DNA of 64,000 nt from Brucella pituitosa (GCF_003049685.1 NZ_PYSY02000001.1:992001-1056000), one strand, 5' to 3'. Shown: positions 26,379 through 35,907, counted from the stretch's first letter. The notes: a model not told the origin generated them from the sequence alone. Numbers and translations are program-made.

Positions 26379-26622
26379 GGGCGTGTTCCATTATCGAAGA
26401 ATCTTGGGCTTCACTCTTCATGAATGTTGTCGCCGGGGCTTGCAACTGCGTCTACGGCATGAGCCCAAAAATCCGAATCGATTTTTCGAAAGCACGATGC
26501 GCAAATTCAATAGTTAGAGCGCTGCCCGTCATACGAAGGGTGCAAGATTGCGCGAGCGATAAACCGCGATTGTGAGAACACGGAGCGTGTTGGCAAATAC
26601 TTCTCTTTCAGAGAGGGACTTT
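26379..26622. other. Divergent gap with AAAAATC/GATTTTT inverted repeat
   Basis: This gap separates the ABM gene from the acid phosphatase. It contains a hairpin with arms AAAAATC (26467-26473) and GATTTTT (26480-26486), flanked by GAGC and a later TTAGAGCG, features shared with the dispersed palindromes elsewhere in the window. No gene is seen. Confidence 0.35.
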
Positions 26623-27429
26623 ATGAAGAAAGCAGTATTTCCAATTTCAATCGCGCTTGCCTGTTCCGCAGCCTTGTCCGGTTGTATGACCGATCAGCAT
26701 GCGGCCCGCCATCAATTGGAGCAGCAGAATGTGAGTGCGCTCAACTGGATGCAACAATCGGGCGAATATGATGCGCTTGCCTATCAGGCCTTTAACGGTG
26801 CACGTAAAGCATTCGATACGGCAAAGGTGAGGAAGGGACGCAGGAAAGCGGTGATCGTTGATCTTGATGAGACGATGATCGACAATTCGGCTTATGCCGG
26901 ATGGCGCATCCAGCATAATGTGCCGTACACGGAGAAGACCTGGGGTCGTTGGGTGGCTGCCGAACAGGCACGACCTATCCCGGGCTCTGTCGAGTTTGCG
27001 CGCTATGTGAATTCGCATGGAGGCACAATGTTCTATGTCACGAACCGTGATGCCAAATCATTTGACCATACAGCTGCCAACATCAGGAAGCTCGGCTTTC
27101 CCGGGGTCTCAGCGAAGACCCTGCTTCTCAATAGTGGTCAATCCAACAAACAGGCGCGTTTTGACGCCGTCAAAGCAGCTGGCTTCGATGTGGTGGTCTA
27201 TGTTGGTGACAATCTGAATGATTTCGGAAGCGCCACTTATCATAAGAATAACCAGCAACGCCGCACTTTCGTCGCAGCCAATAGCGAAGCGTTCGGTACG
27301 AAGTTTTTCATGCTGCCAAATCCAAACTATGGAGATTGGATTTCGGGCATGGCGCCGGACTATTACAAACAGCCTGTTGAGAAACAGCTGGAGATTAACC
27401 GCAAAACCATTCGCGCTTGGGCGGGCTAA
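26623..27429 (+). CDS. Class B/C acid phosphatase lipoprotein, e(P4) type
   Basis: A 268-residue outer-membrane lipoprotein phosphatase. The signal peptide ends in lipobox LSGC near residue 19. The HAD nucleophile motif is AVIVDLDETMIDNSAY, then FYVTNRD and the acidic motif YVGDNLNDFG. Homologues remove phosphate from nucleotides such as NMN outside the cytoplasm. ATG 26623 follows a GAGAGGG ribosome-binding site; the longer frame would lack a signal peptide. A terminator follows 22 bp downstream. Confidence 0.9.
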   Translation: MKKAVFPISIALACSAALSGCMTDQHAARHQLEQQNVSALNWMQQSGEYDALAYQAFNGARKAFDTAKVRKGRRKAVIVDLDETMIDNSAYAGWRIQHNVPYTEKTWGRWVAAEQARPIPGSVEFARYVNSHGGTMFYVTNRDAKSFDHTAANIRKLGFPGVSAKTLLLNSGQSNKQARFDAVKAAGFDVVVYVGDNLNDFGSATYHKNNQQRRTFVAANSEAFGTKFFMLPNPNYGDWISGMAPDYYKQPVEKQLEINRKTIRAWAG

Positions 27430-27451
27430 AGCAATCCGGATAATTCAAAGC

Positions 27452-27479
27452 AAAAAAGCGGACCCGAAGGCCCGCTTTT
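27452..27479. terminator. Bidirectional terminator between acid phosphatase and rpsI
   Basis: The stem AAAAGCGG/CCGCTTTT with inner CC/GG pairs has an A tract on the left and T tract on the right. It can terminate both the forward acid phosphatase gene and the reverse rplM-rpsI operon. Confidence 0.8.
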
Positions 27480-27532
27480 CTGTAATTTTGAAGCGATAAA
27501 TATTAGCGCCTTGAGAACTGGCCCTAAGCGTA

Positions 27533-28006
27533 TTAGCGCTTGGAGAACTGGAAAGAACGGCGAGCCTTGGCCTTACCGTACTTCTTACGTTCAACAACAC
27601 GGCTATCGCGAGTAAGGAAGCCACCCTTCTTAAGAACCGTGCGAAGGCCTGGTTCGTAATAGGTGAGTGCCTTGGAGATGCCGTGACGAACTGCACCGGC
27701 CTGACCGGAAAGGCCGCCGCCAACAACAGTTGCGACAACATCGAACTGACCAGCGCGGTTCGACGCAACGATTGGCTGCTGCAGGATCATCTGCAGAACC
27801 GGACGTGCGAAATACGCAGCAAATTCTTTGCCGTTTACGGTGATCTTGCCGGAACCTGGCTTGACCCAAACGCGAGCAATCGCGTCTTTACGCTTGCCGG
27901 TCGCATAAGCGCGGCCCTGAGCGTCGATCTTCTGAACATGAACCGGAGCGGCCTGTTCGGCGACTACGCTGCCGAGTTCTTCGAGCGAGTTGAGCTGCTC
28001 AGCCAT
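27533..28006 (-). CDS. rpsI: 30S ribosomal protein S9
   Basis: A 157-residue S9 with the conserved body [40 protein letters not shown] and the C-terminal tail [17 protein letters not shown] that reaches the P-site tRNA. The alphaproteobacterial N-terminal extension of about 30 residues is present. It lies two bases after rplM in the usual rplM-rpsI order. Confidence 0.98.
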   Translation of the reverse strand: MAEQLNSLEELGSVVAEQAAPVHVQKIDAQGRAYATGKRKDAIARVWVKPGSGKITVNGKEFAAYFARPVLQMILQQPIVASNRAGQFDVVATVVGGGLSGQAGAVRHGISKALTYYEPGLRTVLKKGGFLTRDSRVVERKKYGKAKARRSFQFSKR

Positions 28007-28008
28007 GA

Positions 28009-28473
28009 TTATGCATTCCCTTTGTTCTTGCGGTTCAGCGCTGCAACGTCCAGAACTTCTGGCTGCTGAGCTTCATGCTGATGATCTGCACCTGCATAAA
28101 CGCGCAGGTTCTTCATCTGGCGACGACCGAGTGGACCACGTGGGATCATACGCTCGATAGCCTTTTCAAGAACGCGTTCCGGGAAACGGCCTTCGAGAAT
28201 TTGGCGAGCAGTACGTTCCTTGATGCCACCTGGATGGCCAGTGTGCCAGTAGTAAACCTTGTCGGTGTACTTCTTGCCGGTCAGAACAACCTTGTCTGCA
28301 TTGATGATGATGACATTGTCGCCATCGTCAACGTGCGGGGTGAAGGTTGCTTTGTGCTTACCGCGCAGGCGATTGGCGACGAGGGATGCGAGACGACCGA
28401 CGACGAGACCTTCTGCGTCGATCAGAATCCACTTCTTCACCACTTCGGCTGGCTTCTGAGAAAAAGTTGCCAT
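28009..28473 (-). CDS. rplM: 50S ribosomal protein L13
   Basis: A 154-residue L13. Conserved segments: [54 protein letters not shown] and [20 protein letters not shown]. First gene of the rplM-rpsI operon, with a promoter candidate 133-161 bp upstream. Confidence 0.98.
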   Translation of the reverse strand: MATFSQKPAEVVKKWILIDAEGLVVGRLASLVANRLRGKHKATFTPHVDDGDNVIIINADKVVLTGKKYTDKVYYWHTGHPGGIKERTARQILEGRFPERVLEKAIERMIPRGPLGRRQMKNLRVYAGADHQHEAQQPEVLDVAALNRKNKGNA

Positions 28474-28605
28474 TGAAGTCTTCCTTGACTTAATCCCAGA
28501 TCTTGCGACCCGGGCTTTTCTTGTTGCTTGTGTTGGTCACGCCAATCATAAGGACGGCCAACCCTAAGGGCGTTAGAAAGCGAGCTTCCATACGCACTGG
28601 GCGGG

Positions 28606-28634
28606 TCGATACACAAACTCTGGAAGATCGTCAA
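28606..28634 (-). promoter_or_regulatory. Candidate sigma70 promoter of rplM-rpsI
   Basis: On the reverse strand TTGACG (preceded by C, giving the alphaproteobacterial CTTGAC box) is separated by 17 bp from TATCGA. It lies in the 240-bp gap before rplM and would leave a leader of about 125 nt, long enough for ribosomal-protein autoregulation, though no L13-binding structure was identified. Confidence 0.45.
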
Positions 28635-28713
28635 GCGCTGTTTTTACAGCATTCTTTTAATAGACTAATAAAAACAATGACTTACGATATTGGTATTATA
28701 ATACCCTATCTTT

Positions 28714-29160
28714 TTATCGCGGTGGAATGGAATAAGTCGCCGTCGCATGGGCTATTAGCTCATTTGTCTCATCACTGGTCAGGCTTATTTCCAGTACGGC
28801 CAAACGCTTTCCAAGTTTGAGAATCCTAGCCACTGCCTTGACCGTTCCCGGAGTGGCCTTGCGCAGGAAGTTGATATTGAGATTTGTGGTCACTGCGAGA
28901 GCAACCGGCCCGATATGACCGAGGATTGCTGCATAAGCTACCACATCGGCAAGTGCGAAAAGGGAAGGGCCTGAAACGGTGCCACCGGGGCGCAAGTGCT
29001 GATCGTTGGCGCGGAGGTGCATGGTCGCTGCACCGTCATCGATCGAGACGATCTCAAAACTGTCATCGAGCTGCGGAAATTCGCGCTTCATGAAGAGGCG
29101 TAAATCGTCGATATTCATAACCGGGCTCAAGGCCGCATGGTGTGCAGTGCTGATATTCAT
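28714..29160 (-). CDS. PaaI-family hotdog thioesterase
   Basis: A 148-residue hotdog-fold protein. The segment HLRPGGTVSGPSLFALADVV (about residues 60-80) is the PaaI-type active-site helix, followed by AVTTNLNINFLRKATPGTV. It probably hydrolyses an acyl- or aryl-CoA. An AAGGGAGAGAAC leader supports the ATG at 29160 over an upstream frame. It is upstream of rplM in the same direction. Confidence 0.85.
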   Translation of the reverse strand: MNISTAHHAALSPVMNIDDLRLFMKREFPQLDDSFEIVSIDDGAATMHLRANDQHLRPGGTVSGPSLFALADVVAYAAILGHIGPVALAVTTNLNINFLRKATPGTVKAVARILKLGKRLAVLEISLTSDETNELIAHATATYSIPPR

Positions 29161-29263
29161 GTTCTCTCCCTTATAATAAGGAATAGGGGGAGTTTGGCCA
29201 ATCTTGCAAGCACGCGTTGCGATATGCAGAAAATAAAACCCGAATTTGCAGCGGAGGAACCAA

Positions 29264-29686
29264 ATGCAAGCGTCTTCAGACAATCAGATTCGCGAAATTC
29301 TTCAGTCTGTAAAAACGATTGCGCTTCTTGGTGCATCGCCCAAGCCCGAGCGCCCGAGCAATGGCGTCATGAAATTCCTGCTCGATTGGGGATACCATGT
29401 CATTCCCGTTAATCCGGGGCAGGTTGGGAAAAGCATCCATGGGCAGCAAGTGGTAGCCAATCTCGCTGATATTGATGAACCAGTCGATATGGTGGATGTT
29501 TTCCGCGCGTCACATTCGCTTCCGGGCATTGTGGATGAAATTCTTGCCATGAAACAACGGCCAACGGTTCTTTGGACCCAGCTTGACGTTGTGCATGAAG
29601 AGGCCGCAAGGCGGGCGGAAGAAGCAGGCCTGAAAGTGGTAATGGACCGCTGCCCGGCCATTGAGTATCCACGCCTTATGCGATGA
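29264..29686 (+). CDS. CoA-binding-domain protein (YccU-like)
   Basis: A 140-residue Rossmann protein of the CoA_binding family: KTIALLGASPKPERPSNGVM near 18, YHVIPVNPGQVGKSIHG near 45, VDMVDVFRASHSLPGIV near 75 and VVMDRCPAIEYPRL at the end. The start at 29264 has GGAGG seven bases upstream. Function in the cell is unknown. Divergent from the thioesterase. Confidence 0.88.
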   Translation: MQASSDNQIREILQSVKTIALLGASPKPERPSNGVMKFLLDWGYHVIPVNPGQVGKSIHGQQVVANLADIDEPVDMVDVFRASHSLPGIVDEILAMKQRPTVLWTQLDVVHEEAARRAEEAGLKVVMDRCPAIEYPRLMR

Positions 29687-29695
29687 CTTGAAGTT

Positions 29696-29711
29696 CGGAA
29701 ATTAATTTCCG
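29696..29711. promoter_or_regulatory. Perfect 16-bp palindrome upstream of metY
   Basis: CGGAAATTAATTTCCG lies 10 bp after the CoA-binding gene and 98 bp before metY. It may be an operator for metY or a short terminator for the upstream gene. No SAM-responsive riboswitch was recognisable in this gap. Confidence 0.4.
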
Positions 29712-29808
29712 CGATTGCGTGTTTTGGCGCAAATTCCTCCTTTGCTTTCTTTGTGGCACAGCCTAACGTCCACTCGAATTATTTGGCATAGACTGTCAGG
29801 AGGAACTT

Positions 29809-31092
29809 ATGTCCAAACGCTCACCCGGCATCGAAACACTGGCAATCCATGCAGGCGCAAAACCCGATCCAACGACGGGTGCACGTGCGACGCCGATCTA
29901 TCAGACAACGTCCTTCGTGTTTGAGGATGCTGACCATGCAGCCTCTCTGTTTGGCCTGCAGGCTTTCGGCAATATCTATACGCGTATTACCAATCCGACC
30001 ACCGCTGTTCTGGAAGAGCGCATTGCCGCACTTGAAGGTGGGACAGCTGCTGTTGCCACGGCATCTGGCCATGCGGCACAATTGCTGATCTTCCATTGCC
30101 TGCTACAGCCAGGTGATAATTTCATCGCCGCTAACAAGCTCTACGGCGGTTCGATGAACCAGTTTGGTCAGGCTTTCAAATCTTTTGGCTGGCAGGTGCG
30201 CTGGGCCGAAGCAACGGATCCATCCGACTTCGAAAAGCATATTGATGAACGCACCCGTGCAATCTTCATTGAAAGCTTTGCAAATCCGGGCGGCATTGTC
30301 ACAGATATCGCAGCTATTGCTGAAGTTGCACGCAAGCACGGATTACCGCTGATTGTCGACAACACGCTGGCGTCACCTTATCTGATCCGCCCGATTGAAC
30401 ACGGCGCGGACATTGTCGTGCATTCGTTGACTAAGTTCATCGGCGGACATGGCAATTCGATGGGCGGCATTCTTGTCGATGCAGGAACATTCGATTGGGC
30501 AAAGTCGGGCAATTATCCGCTTTTGACAGAGCCGCGTCCTGATTATGCTGGCCTCGAAATCCACAAGACATTCGGCAATATCTCTTTCGCAATAGCGGCT
30601 CGGGTGCTGGGTCTGCGTGATTTTGGTCCCGCAATCTCGCCGTTCAATGCATTCCAGATCCTGACGGGTGTTGAAACACTTCCGCTGCGTATGCAGCGCC
30701 ATAGTGACAATGCGCTCAAGGTTGCGACCTGGCTGAGCGGCCACGATAAGGTGTCGTGGGTAAGCTATGCGGGCCTTCCGAGCGACAAGTTCAATGCACT
30801 TCAGAAGAAATACTCACCAAAGGGTGCGGGCTCTGTTTTCACCTTCGGTCTGAAGGGCGGCTATGATGCGGGCGTCAAGTTCGTTGACAGCCTTGATCTC
30901 TTCTCCCTGCTCGCGAACATTGGCGACACGCGTTCGTTAGTTATTCACCCGGCATCAACGACCCATCGTCAGTTGACCGACGAACAGAAGACTGCCGCCG
31001 GTGCCGGTCCAGAAGTGGTTCGCCTCTCTATCGGTATCGAAGATGCGGATGACATCATCGCTGATATCGAACAGGCACTTGCCAAGGTCTGA
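29809..31092 (+). CDS. metY: O-acetylhomoserine sulfhydrylase (aminocarboxypropyltransferase)
   Basis: A 427-residue PLP enzyme that makes homocysteine (or methionine with methanethiol) from O-acetylhomoserine. The Schiff-base Lys lies in HSLTKFIGGHGNSMGG near 210. The N-terminal TLAIHAGAKPDPTTGARATP and FGNIYTRITNPTTAVLEERI are typical of the long MetY type rather than cystathionine gamma-synthase. An AGGAGG ribosome-binding site precedes the ATG. The cupin gene follows four bases later and is probably co-transcribed. Confidence 0.93.
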   Translation: MSKRSPGIETLAIHAGAKPDPTTGARATPIYQTTSFVFEDADHAASLFGLQAFGNIYTRITNPTTAVLEERIAALEGGTAAVATASGHAAQLLIFHCLLQPGDNFIAANKLYGGSMNQFGQAFKSFGWQVRWAEATDPSDFEKHIDERTRAIFIESFANPGGIVTDIAAIAEVARKHGLPLIVDNTLASPYLIRPIEHGADIVVHSLTKFIGGHGNSMGGILVDAGTFDWAKSGNYPLLTEPRPDYAGLEIHKTFGNISFAIAARVLGLRDFGPAISPFNAFQILTGVETLPLRMQRHSDNALKVATWLSGHDKVSWVSYAGLPSDKFNALQKKYSPKGAGSVFTFGLKGGYDAGVKFVDSLDLFSLLANIGDTRSLVIHPASTTHRQLTDEQKTAAGAGPEVVRLSIGIEDADDIIADIEQALAKV

Positions 31093-31096
31093 TGTT

Positions 31097-31444
31097 ATGA
31101 GCCTGCTTGTTGATTTCGAGCTGACTGACGTTGAACCGGAGGAGGGGGCGCCTTTGCCGGAGCGTGTGCTGTCCGGTAATCCGCGTTCCCGCACATGGAA
31201 CCTCGAAGAAACTGCCGATGGCACGCTCTTCGCAGGCATATGGGAAAGTTCGCCGGGCAAGTGGCGTGTTGAATATGACGAATGGGAGTTTTGTCATATT
31301 CTCGCTGGTCATTCGGTTTTGACGGAAGAGGGTGGCGAGGCGCGCACGCTTAAAGCGGGCGATAGCTTTGTCATCCGCCCTGGCTTCAAGGGCACTTGGG
31401 AAGTGATCGAAACCACGCGCAAGGAATATGTGATCCGGCTTTAA
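31097..31444 (+). CDS. Single-domain cupin (DUF861/EutQ-like)
   Basis: A 115-residue cupin. Segments TLFAGIWESSPGKWRVEYDEWEF and HILAGHSVLTEEGGEARTLKAGDSFVIRPGFKGTWEV match the ureidoglycine-aminohydrolase-like cupin family. The usual metal-binding cluster is incomplete, so catalysis is doubtful. It starts four bases after metY and ends at a strong terminator. Confidence 0.82.
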   Translation: MSLLVDFELTDVEPEEGAPLPERVLSGNPRSRTWNLEETADGTLFAGIWESSPGKWRVEYDEWEFCHILAGHSVLTEEGGEARTLKAGDSFVIRPGFKGTWEVIETTRKEYVIRL

Positions 31445-31464
31445 AGCTGGCGAGGGTATTGAGA

Positions 31465-31501
31465 GAAGAAAGGCCCGGTCATTGTGACCGGGCCTTTCTT
31501 C
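31465..31501. terminator. Bidirectional terminator between cupin and deoxyribose operon
   Basis: A perfect 16-pair stem (GAAGAAAGGCCCGGTC and complement) with a five-base ATTGT loop. It ends exactly at the stop codon of the convergent aldehyde dehydrogenase gene and can stop transcription from both sides. Confidence 0.88.
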
Positions 31502-33907
31502 TTATGCTCCGTAAGGCACCCAGATATTCTTCACCTGAATGGCACGGCGCAGATAATCCCGGCCTTGCCCTTCCGTCTTGTTGAGCCAGTTGGGCTGGCG
31601 GCCATTGCTGACCCATGTGGCCTTGAGATTGCCAGCTGATGCCTTTTCGACCATGGCGCTGCCCTCGCGTGAACCAAAATACCAGAGCGCTGCAACCTCA
31701 TCATGTTCGGCAAGTGTCTTCGTCAGAAGATCGCGTTCGCCGGTGACGATGTTGACCACGCCGCCTGGCACATCGGATGTGTCGAGCACCTGATAGAAAT
31801 CACCTGCGATCAGCGGATGACGGCTCGAAGGTACGACCACCGTGCGGTTGCCCATGGCAATGGCGGGAAGTATCAGCGAAACGAGCGATAGAAGCGGCGC
31901 TTCGTCGGGGCAGACGATGCCCATCACGCCCCATGGCTCGTTCATCGCCAGTGTCACATGACGCGACTTGGTGGAATGAACCGCTCCGTCGAACTTGTCG
32001 GCCTGCGCGGCATAATAGAAAATCCGGCGCAGCGCGGTTTCAAATTCCTCTTCCGCTTTTTTCTCGCTGATGCCGGTGTTTTCGATCAGCCGTGCCACGA
32101 AATCCGTGCGGCGTGCATCGAGGTTTTCACCAAGATAATAGAGTACCTGCGCTCGGTTGTGCGCCGTCGCCGCGCCCCAGCTTCCAGCCTTGCTTGCAGC
32201 TTCCACCGCATTGCGGATGTCCTTGCGGTTGCCGATGCCTGCCTGCCCGATGACCGAGTCGCCCTTGCCGGTGACCGAATAGCTGTAGCCGCCATCCGGA
32301 CGTGCCTGCTTGCCGCCAATATAGTTTTTCATCGTGCGGTCGATACCGTCGATGGTGATCTTGTCATCGCCGGAGGGTGAAGCTGATGGCACGAAGGCGT
32401 CCGTAACCTTGGCCGAGGGGAGCGCTTTCTCCCAATCGGAAACAAGATATTCGTACATGCCTTCGCGTGCGCCCTCGCGACCGAATCCGCTTTCGCGGTA
32501 GCCGCCGAAGCCTGCGCCCGCATCCAGCATGTTGGTGCAGTTGATCCAGACGACACCGGCTTTGACGCGGGCTGCAAGATCAAGCGCGACATTGATGTTT
32601 TCAGACCAGATCGACGCGGCAAGCCCGTAGCGCGTATTGTTGGCAAGCGAGACGGCTTCGTCCGGCGTGCGGAAGGTTGTTGCTGCCGCAATCGGCCCAA
32701 AAATTTCCACCTGACAAACGGTTGATGCCTGATCCACATCGGTGAAGAAGCCGGGGGCGATATAATTGCCTTTGGCCGGAAGCGGGCTCGGCGTCTGCCA
32801 GAGCTCACCGCCTTCGTCGATACCCTTTTGGATAAGATCGGAAATGCGCTTCACCTGACCGGGTGAAACGATGGCGCCGACATCGGTGGATTTGTCGAGC
32901 GGATCGCCGACGCGTAAACTTTCGAGACGCTTTCTGAGCTTGGCATAGAAGCGGTCGGCAATGCCTTCCTGCACGAGCAAGCGCGATCCTGCGCAGCACA
33001 CTTCGCCTTGATTGAACCAGATGGCATCGACCACGCCTTCAACTGCGGCATCAAGATCGGCATCTTCAAAGACGATGAAGGGCGATTTTCCGCCCAGTTC
33101 CAGCGACAACTTCTTGCCCGATCCGGCAATCTGCTCGCGAATGACACGACCGACCTGTGTCGAGCCGGTGAAGGCCACCTTTTCCACGCCATCATGGCCA
33201 CAGATTTCCGCGCCGGTGGTGCCATCGCCCTGCACGATGTTGACGACACCGGCGGGCAGGCCGACTTCATGGCAGATCTCGACAAAGGCAATGGCCGAGA
33301 GCGGCGTCAGATCGGCGGGTTTCAGCACGACAGTGTTACCGGCGGCCAAAGCTGGTGCGATCTTCCAGGCAAGCATGAGAAGCGGGAAATTCCACGGAAT
33401 GACCTGACCGCAGACGCCAACGGGCGAAAAGCCCTTGAACTCATCTTCCACCATCTCGGCCCAACCGGCATGATGATAGAAATGACGGGCGGCGAGCGGA
33501 ATGTCGATGTCGCGGGTTTCGCGGATCGGCTTGCCGTTATCCATGGTTTCCAGCACGGCCAGAAAACGCTCGCGCTTCTGAATATGGCGCGCGATGGCAT
33601 AGAGATACTTGGCCCGCTCATAGCCCGAAAGTTTGGACCATTTGCCGAAGGCTGTGCGGGCGGCTTTCACTGCCTGATCGACATCATCCGCATTGCCGCA
33701 GATGATGTCGGCGAGCTTGTCACCATTGGCCGGATTGGCAACCGAAATTGCCTTGCGGCCTTCCGGTTTGACAAAGGCCCCGTTGATATAGTGGCCGAAA
33801 GAACGGCCATGCTGTTCCAGCCACAGGTTCACATCGCCGTTTGCTTCGGGGGAAGGTCCATATTCCATGGTCTTCAGGATGTCCTTGATGGGTCGCATTG
33901 AATTCAT
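31502..33907 (-). CDS. ALDH16-like aldehyde dehydrogenase with second, non-catalytic domain
   Basis: An 801-residue protein. Residues 1-500 form a complete NAD-dependent aldehyde dehydrogenase with the catalytic Glu in LELGGKSPF, the Cys in NQGEVCCAGSR and the cofactor loop FTGSTQVGR. Residues about 530-800 repeat the N-terminal part of an ALDH fold but lack the catalytic Cys segment, the pattern of the ALDH16 family. Beside deoC it probably oxidises acetaldehyde to acetate. It is the last gene of the operon. Confidence 0.9.
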   Translation of the reverse strand: MNSMRPIKDILKTMEYGPSPEANGDVNLWLEQHGRSFGHYINGAFVKPEGRKAISVANPANGDKLADIICGNADDVDQAVKAARTAFGKWSKLSGYERAKYLYAIARHIQKRERFLAVLETMDNGKPIRETRDIDIPLAARHFYHHAGWAEMVEDEFKGFSPVGVCGQVIPWNFPLLMLAWKIAPALAAGNTVVLKPADLTPLSAIAFVEICHEVGLPAGVVNIVQGDGTTGAEICGHDGVEKVAFTGSTQVGRVIREQIAGSGKKLSLELGGKSPFIVFEDADLDAAVEGVVDAIWFNQGEVCCAGSRLLVQEGIADRFYAKLRKRLESLRVGDPLDKSTDVGAIVSPGQVKRISDLIQKGIDEGGELWQTPSPLPAKGNYIAPGFFTDVDQASTVCQVEIFGPIAAATTFRTPDEAVSLANNTRYGLAASIWSENINVALDLAARVKAGVVWINCTNMLDAGAGFGGYRESGFGREGAREGMYEYLVSDWEKALPSAKVTDAFVPSASPSGDDKITIDGIDRTMKNYIGGKQARPDGGYSYSVTGKGDSVIGQAGIGNRKDIRNAVEAASKAGSWGAATAHNRAQVLYYLGENLDARRTDFVARLIENTGISEKKAEEEFETALRRIFYYAAQADKFDGAVHSTKSRHVTLAMNEPWGVMGIVCPDEAPLLSLVSLILPAIAMGNRTVVVPSSRHPLIAGDFYQVLDTSDVPGGVVNIVTGERDLLTKTLAEHDEVAALWYFGSREGSAMVEKASAGNLKATWVSNGRQPNWLNKTEGQGRDYLRRAIQVKNIWVPYGA

Positions 33908-33913
33908 TCCTTA

Positions 33914-33961
33914 CGAGCATTTCCAGCAAAAGTGCGAAGCGGTTTTGCGTAGGAGAATGCG
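33914..33961. repeat. Dispersed intergenic repeat, copy 2
   Basis: It lies between deoC and the dehydrogenase gene and is nearly identical to 18204-18251, sharing AAAGTGCGAAGCGGTTTTGC. As it is transcribed within the operon, its partial GCAAAA/TTTTGC pairing may affect the mRNA. Confidence 0.7.
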
Positions 33962-33972
33962 AAATTCCAAGT

Positions 33973-34932
33973 TTAAGCAGCAGCGTGACGGTTGGCGGCG
34001 GAGTAGCGCCCTGTCACGAAGTGCTCCAATTGCCGTTCGATATCGCCAAGCATCGACGATGCGCCGATGCGGAACAGGTCGGGCTCCAGCCAACGATTGC
34101 CGAGTTCTTCCTTCATCAGTGTGAGCCAGGCGAGCGCGTCCTTTGCGGTCTTGAGGCCGCCCGCGGGTTTGAAGCCGACGCTCTGACCGGAAAGCTCGCC
34201 ATAATCGCGCAGCGCCCGCACCATGGTCAGGCTCACTGGCAAGGTGGCGTTGACGTCTTCCTTGCCCGTCGAGGTCTTGATGAAATCGGAGCCTGCCTGC
34301 ATCGCCACCATCGAGGCGCGATAGACATTGGTGAGTGTATTGAGATCGCCGGTGGCGAGGATCGCCTTCATATGCGCATCCCCGCAGACTTCGCGCATGG
34401 CGGCAATTTCATCGTAAAGCGCTGACCAGTTCTGTGTCAGCACATGCTCGCGCGTAATCACGATGTCGATTTCATGCGCGCCCTGTTCGACGGCATAGGT
34501 GATTTCAGCAAGGCGGAGCGGCAGCGGCGTCAGCCCGGCGGGAAAGCCCGTCGCCACCGAGGCAACCGGAATGCCGGAACCTTCAAGCGCCTTCACGGCA
34601 TGGGGCACCATGGTGGGATAAACGCAGACCGCGCCTGTGGTGATGCCTGCATCTGCAAGGCCGAGCGCTTCCAGAATATCCTCGCGTACCGGGCGGCGCG
34701 CCTTGGCGCAGAGCCTGCGCACGCGGCCCGCCGTGTCGTCGCCTGCAAGCGTGGTGAGGTCTATGCACTGGATGGCGCGGATGAGCCACGCCGCCTGATA
34801 TTCCTTTTTCACCGAACGGCGGGCGCTAATCGTAGCAGCACGGCGCTCGGAAGCGCTGCGATTGACGGATACATCCTCAAACCATTCCGGCTTGAGCGGT
34901 GTCCCGTTATTGCGGGGAAGGGCTTCGGTCAT
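33973..34932 (-). CDS. deoC: Deoxyribose-phosphate aldolase
   Basis: A 319-residue aldolase that splits 2-deoxyribose-5-phosphate into glyceraldehyde-3-phosphate and acetaldehyde. The Schiff-base Lys is in DFIKTSTGKEDVNATL near 215 and the second active-site Lys in VGFKPAGGLKTAKDAL near 250. TGAVCVYPTMVP and HEIDIVITREHVL complete the DeoC barrel. The N-terminus is about 60 residues longer than E. coli DeoC, as in many alphaproteobacteria. It sits between the PfkB kinase and the dehydrogenase. Confidence 0.95.
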   Translation of the reverse strand: MTEALPRNNGTPLKPEWFEDVSVNRSASERRAATISARRSVKKEYQAAWLIRAIQCIDLTTLAGDDTAGRVRRLCAKARRPVREDILEALGLADAGITTGAVCVYPTMVPHAVKALEGSGIPVASVATGFPAGLTPLPLRLAEITYAVEQGAHEIDIVITREHVLTQNWSALYDEIAAMREVCGDAHMKAILATGDLNTLTNVYRASMVAMQAGSDFIKTSTGKEDVNATLPVSLTMVRALRDYGELSGQSVGFKPAGGLKTAKDALAWLTLMKEELGNRWLEPDLFRIGASSMLGDIERQLEHFVTGRYSAANRHAAA

Positions 34933-34962
34933 TTCATTATCCGTTCATAGGTTCAATTACGA

Positions 34963-35907
34963 TCAGGCGCGTTCGATCAAGGGGGCGTGATCGCGGCAGA
35001 ACGTTTCGAATTCTTCCTGGCTGGCATAGGCTTTCTGCGTGCCGGGCCGGGTGATGGAATGGGCCGCGTAGAGCGCTGCTTTGCGAAGCGAGGCTTCCAC
35101 ATCGCCGGTCCCGGCGTAGAAGCGGGCAAAGGAGCCGATAAAGGCATCGCCCGCGCCGGTGGTGTCTTTGGGCGTGACCTTGACCGGTGGAATATTAACG
35201 ATTTCGCTTGCGGTAATCATGCGCGCGCCGCGTCCGCCGAGCGTGACGATGACGGTGCGAATGCCACGCGCAATGAGCGAACGCGCAGCGGTGACGATCT
35301 CATCGTCCGTGCCGGTCGGCAGGCCGGAGAGGATTGCCAATTCGCTCTCGTTCGGCACGAGAAAGGTCACCTGCCGGATAAGTTCTGGATCAAGATCAGC
35401 GGCGGCAGGCGCAGGATTCAAAATGGTTTCGATGCCGTTTTCAGCAGCGAAAGCGATGGTGTGGTAGACTGTCTCGACCGGAACTTCCATCTGCATCAGG
35501 ATGAGGCCGCACGCTTTCAGATCGTCGGCAGCCTTGTCGACTTCGGCAGGCAGAAGATCGGCATTGGCGCCCTTGACGATCAGGATCGAGTTTTCACCCG
35601 ATGGCTCGACGAAGATGGGGGCTACGCCGCTCGATTTGCCTGGAACCTTGCGCACATGGCGCGTATCGACGCCGAACTCGTTCAGGTTGCGGATGGTGTT
35701 GTCGGCGAAAATATCGTCGCCCACCCGCGTCACCATCATCACATCTGCGCCAAGGCGTGCAGCAGCCACGGCCTGATTGGCGCCTTTTCCACCACAGCCG
35801 ATTTCAAATGTCGGGGCTTCCAGCGTTTCACCGGGGCCGGGCATACGGTTCACATAGGTGATGAGGTCCACCATGTTGGAGCCGACCACTCCGATCTTTC
35901 TGGTCAT
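34963..35907 (-). CDS. PfkB-family sugar kinase (ribokinase/deoxyribokinase-like)
   Basis: A 314-residue kinase. The PfkB signature 1 is GCGGKGANQAVAAARLGA near 40 and signature 2 is DTTGAGDAFIGSFARF near 250, with the catalytic Asp. Ribokinases and deoxyribokinases cannot be separated by eye; adjacency to deoC favours 2-deoxyribose as substrate. ATG 35907 is chosen since it directly precedes the conserved KIGVVGSNMVDLITYV; the longer frame is non-conserved. It lies 31 bp before deoC. Confidence 0.88.
   Translation of the reverse strand: MTRKIGVVGSNMVDLITYVNRMPGPGETLEAPTFEIGCGGKGANQAVAAARLGADVMMVTRVGDDIFADNTIRNLNEFGVDTRHVRKVPGKSSGVAPIFVEPSGENSILIVKGANADLLPAEVDKAADDLKACGLILMQMEVPVETVYHTIAFAAENGIETILNPAPAAADLDPELIRQVTFLVPNESELAILSGLPTGTDDEIVTAARSLIARGIRTVIVTLGGRGARMITASEIVNIPPVKVTPKDTTGAGDAFIGSFARFYAGTGDVEASLRKAALYAAHSITRPGTQKAYASQEEFETFCRDHAPLIERA

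Noticed and set aside
29687..29808. Possible SAM riboswitch before metY
   Set aside because: No SAM-II-like pseudoknot or conserved core could be traced; only a 16-bp palindrome is seen.
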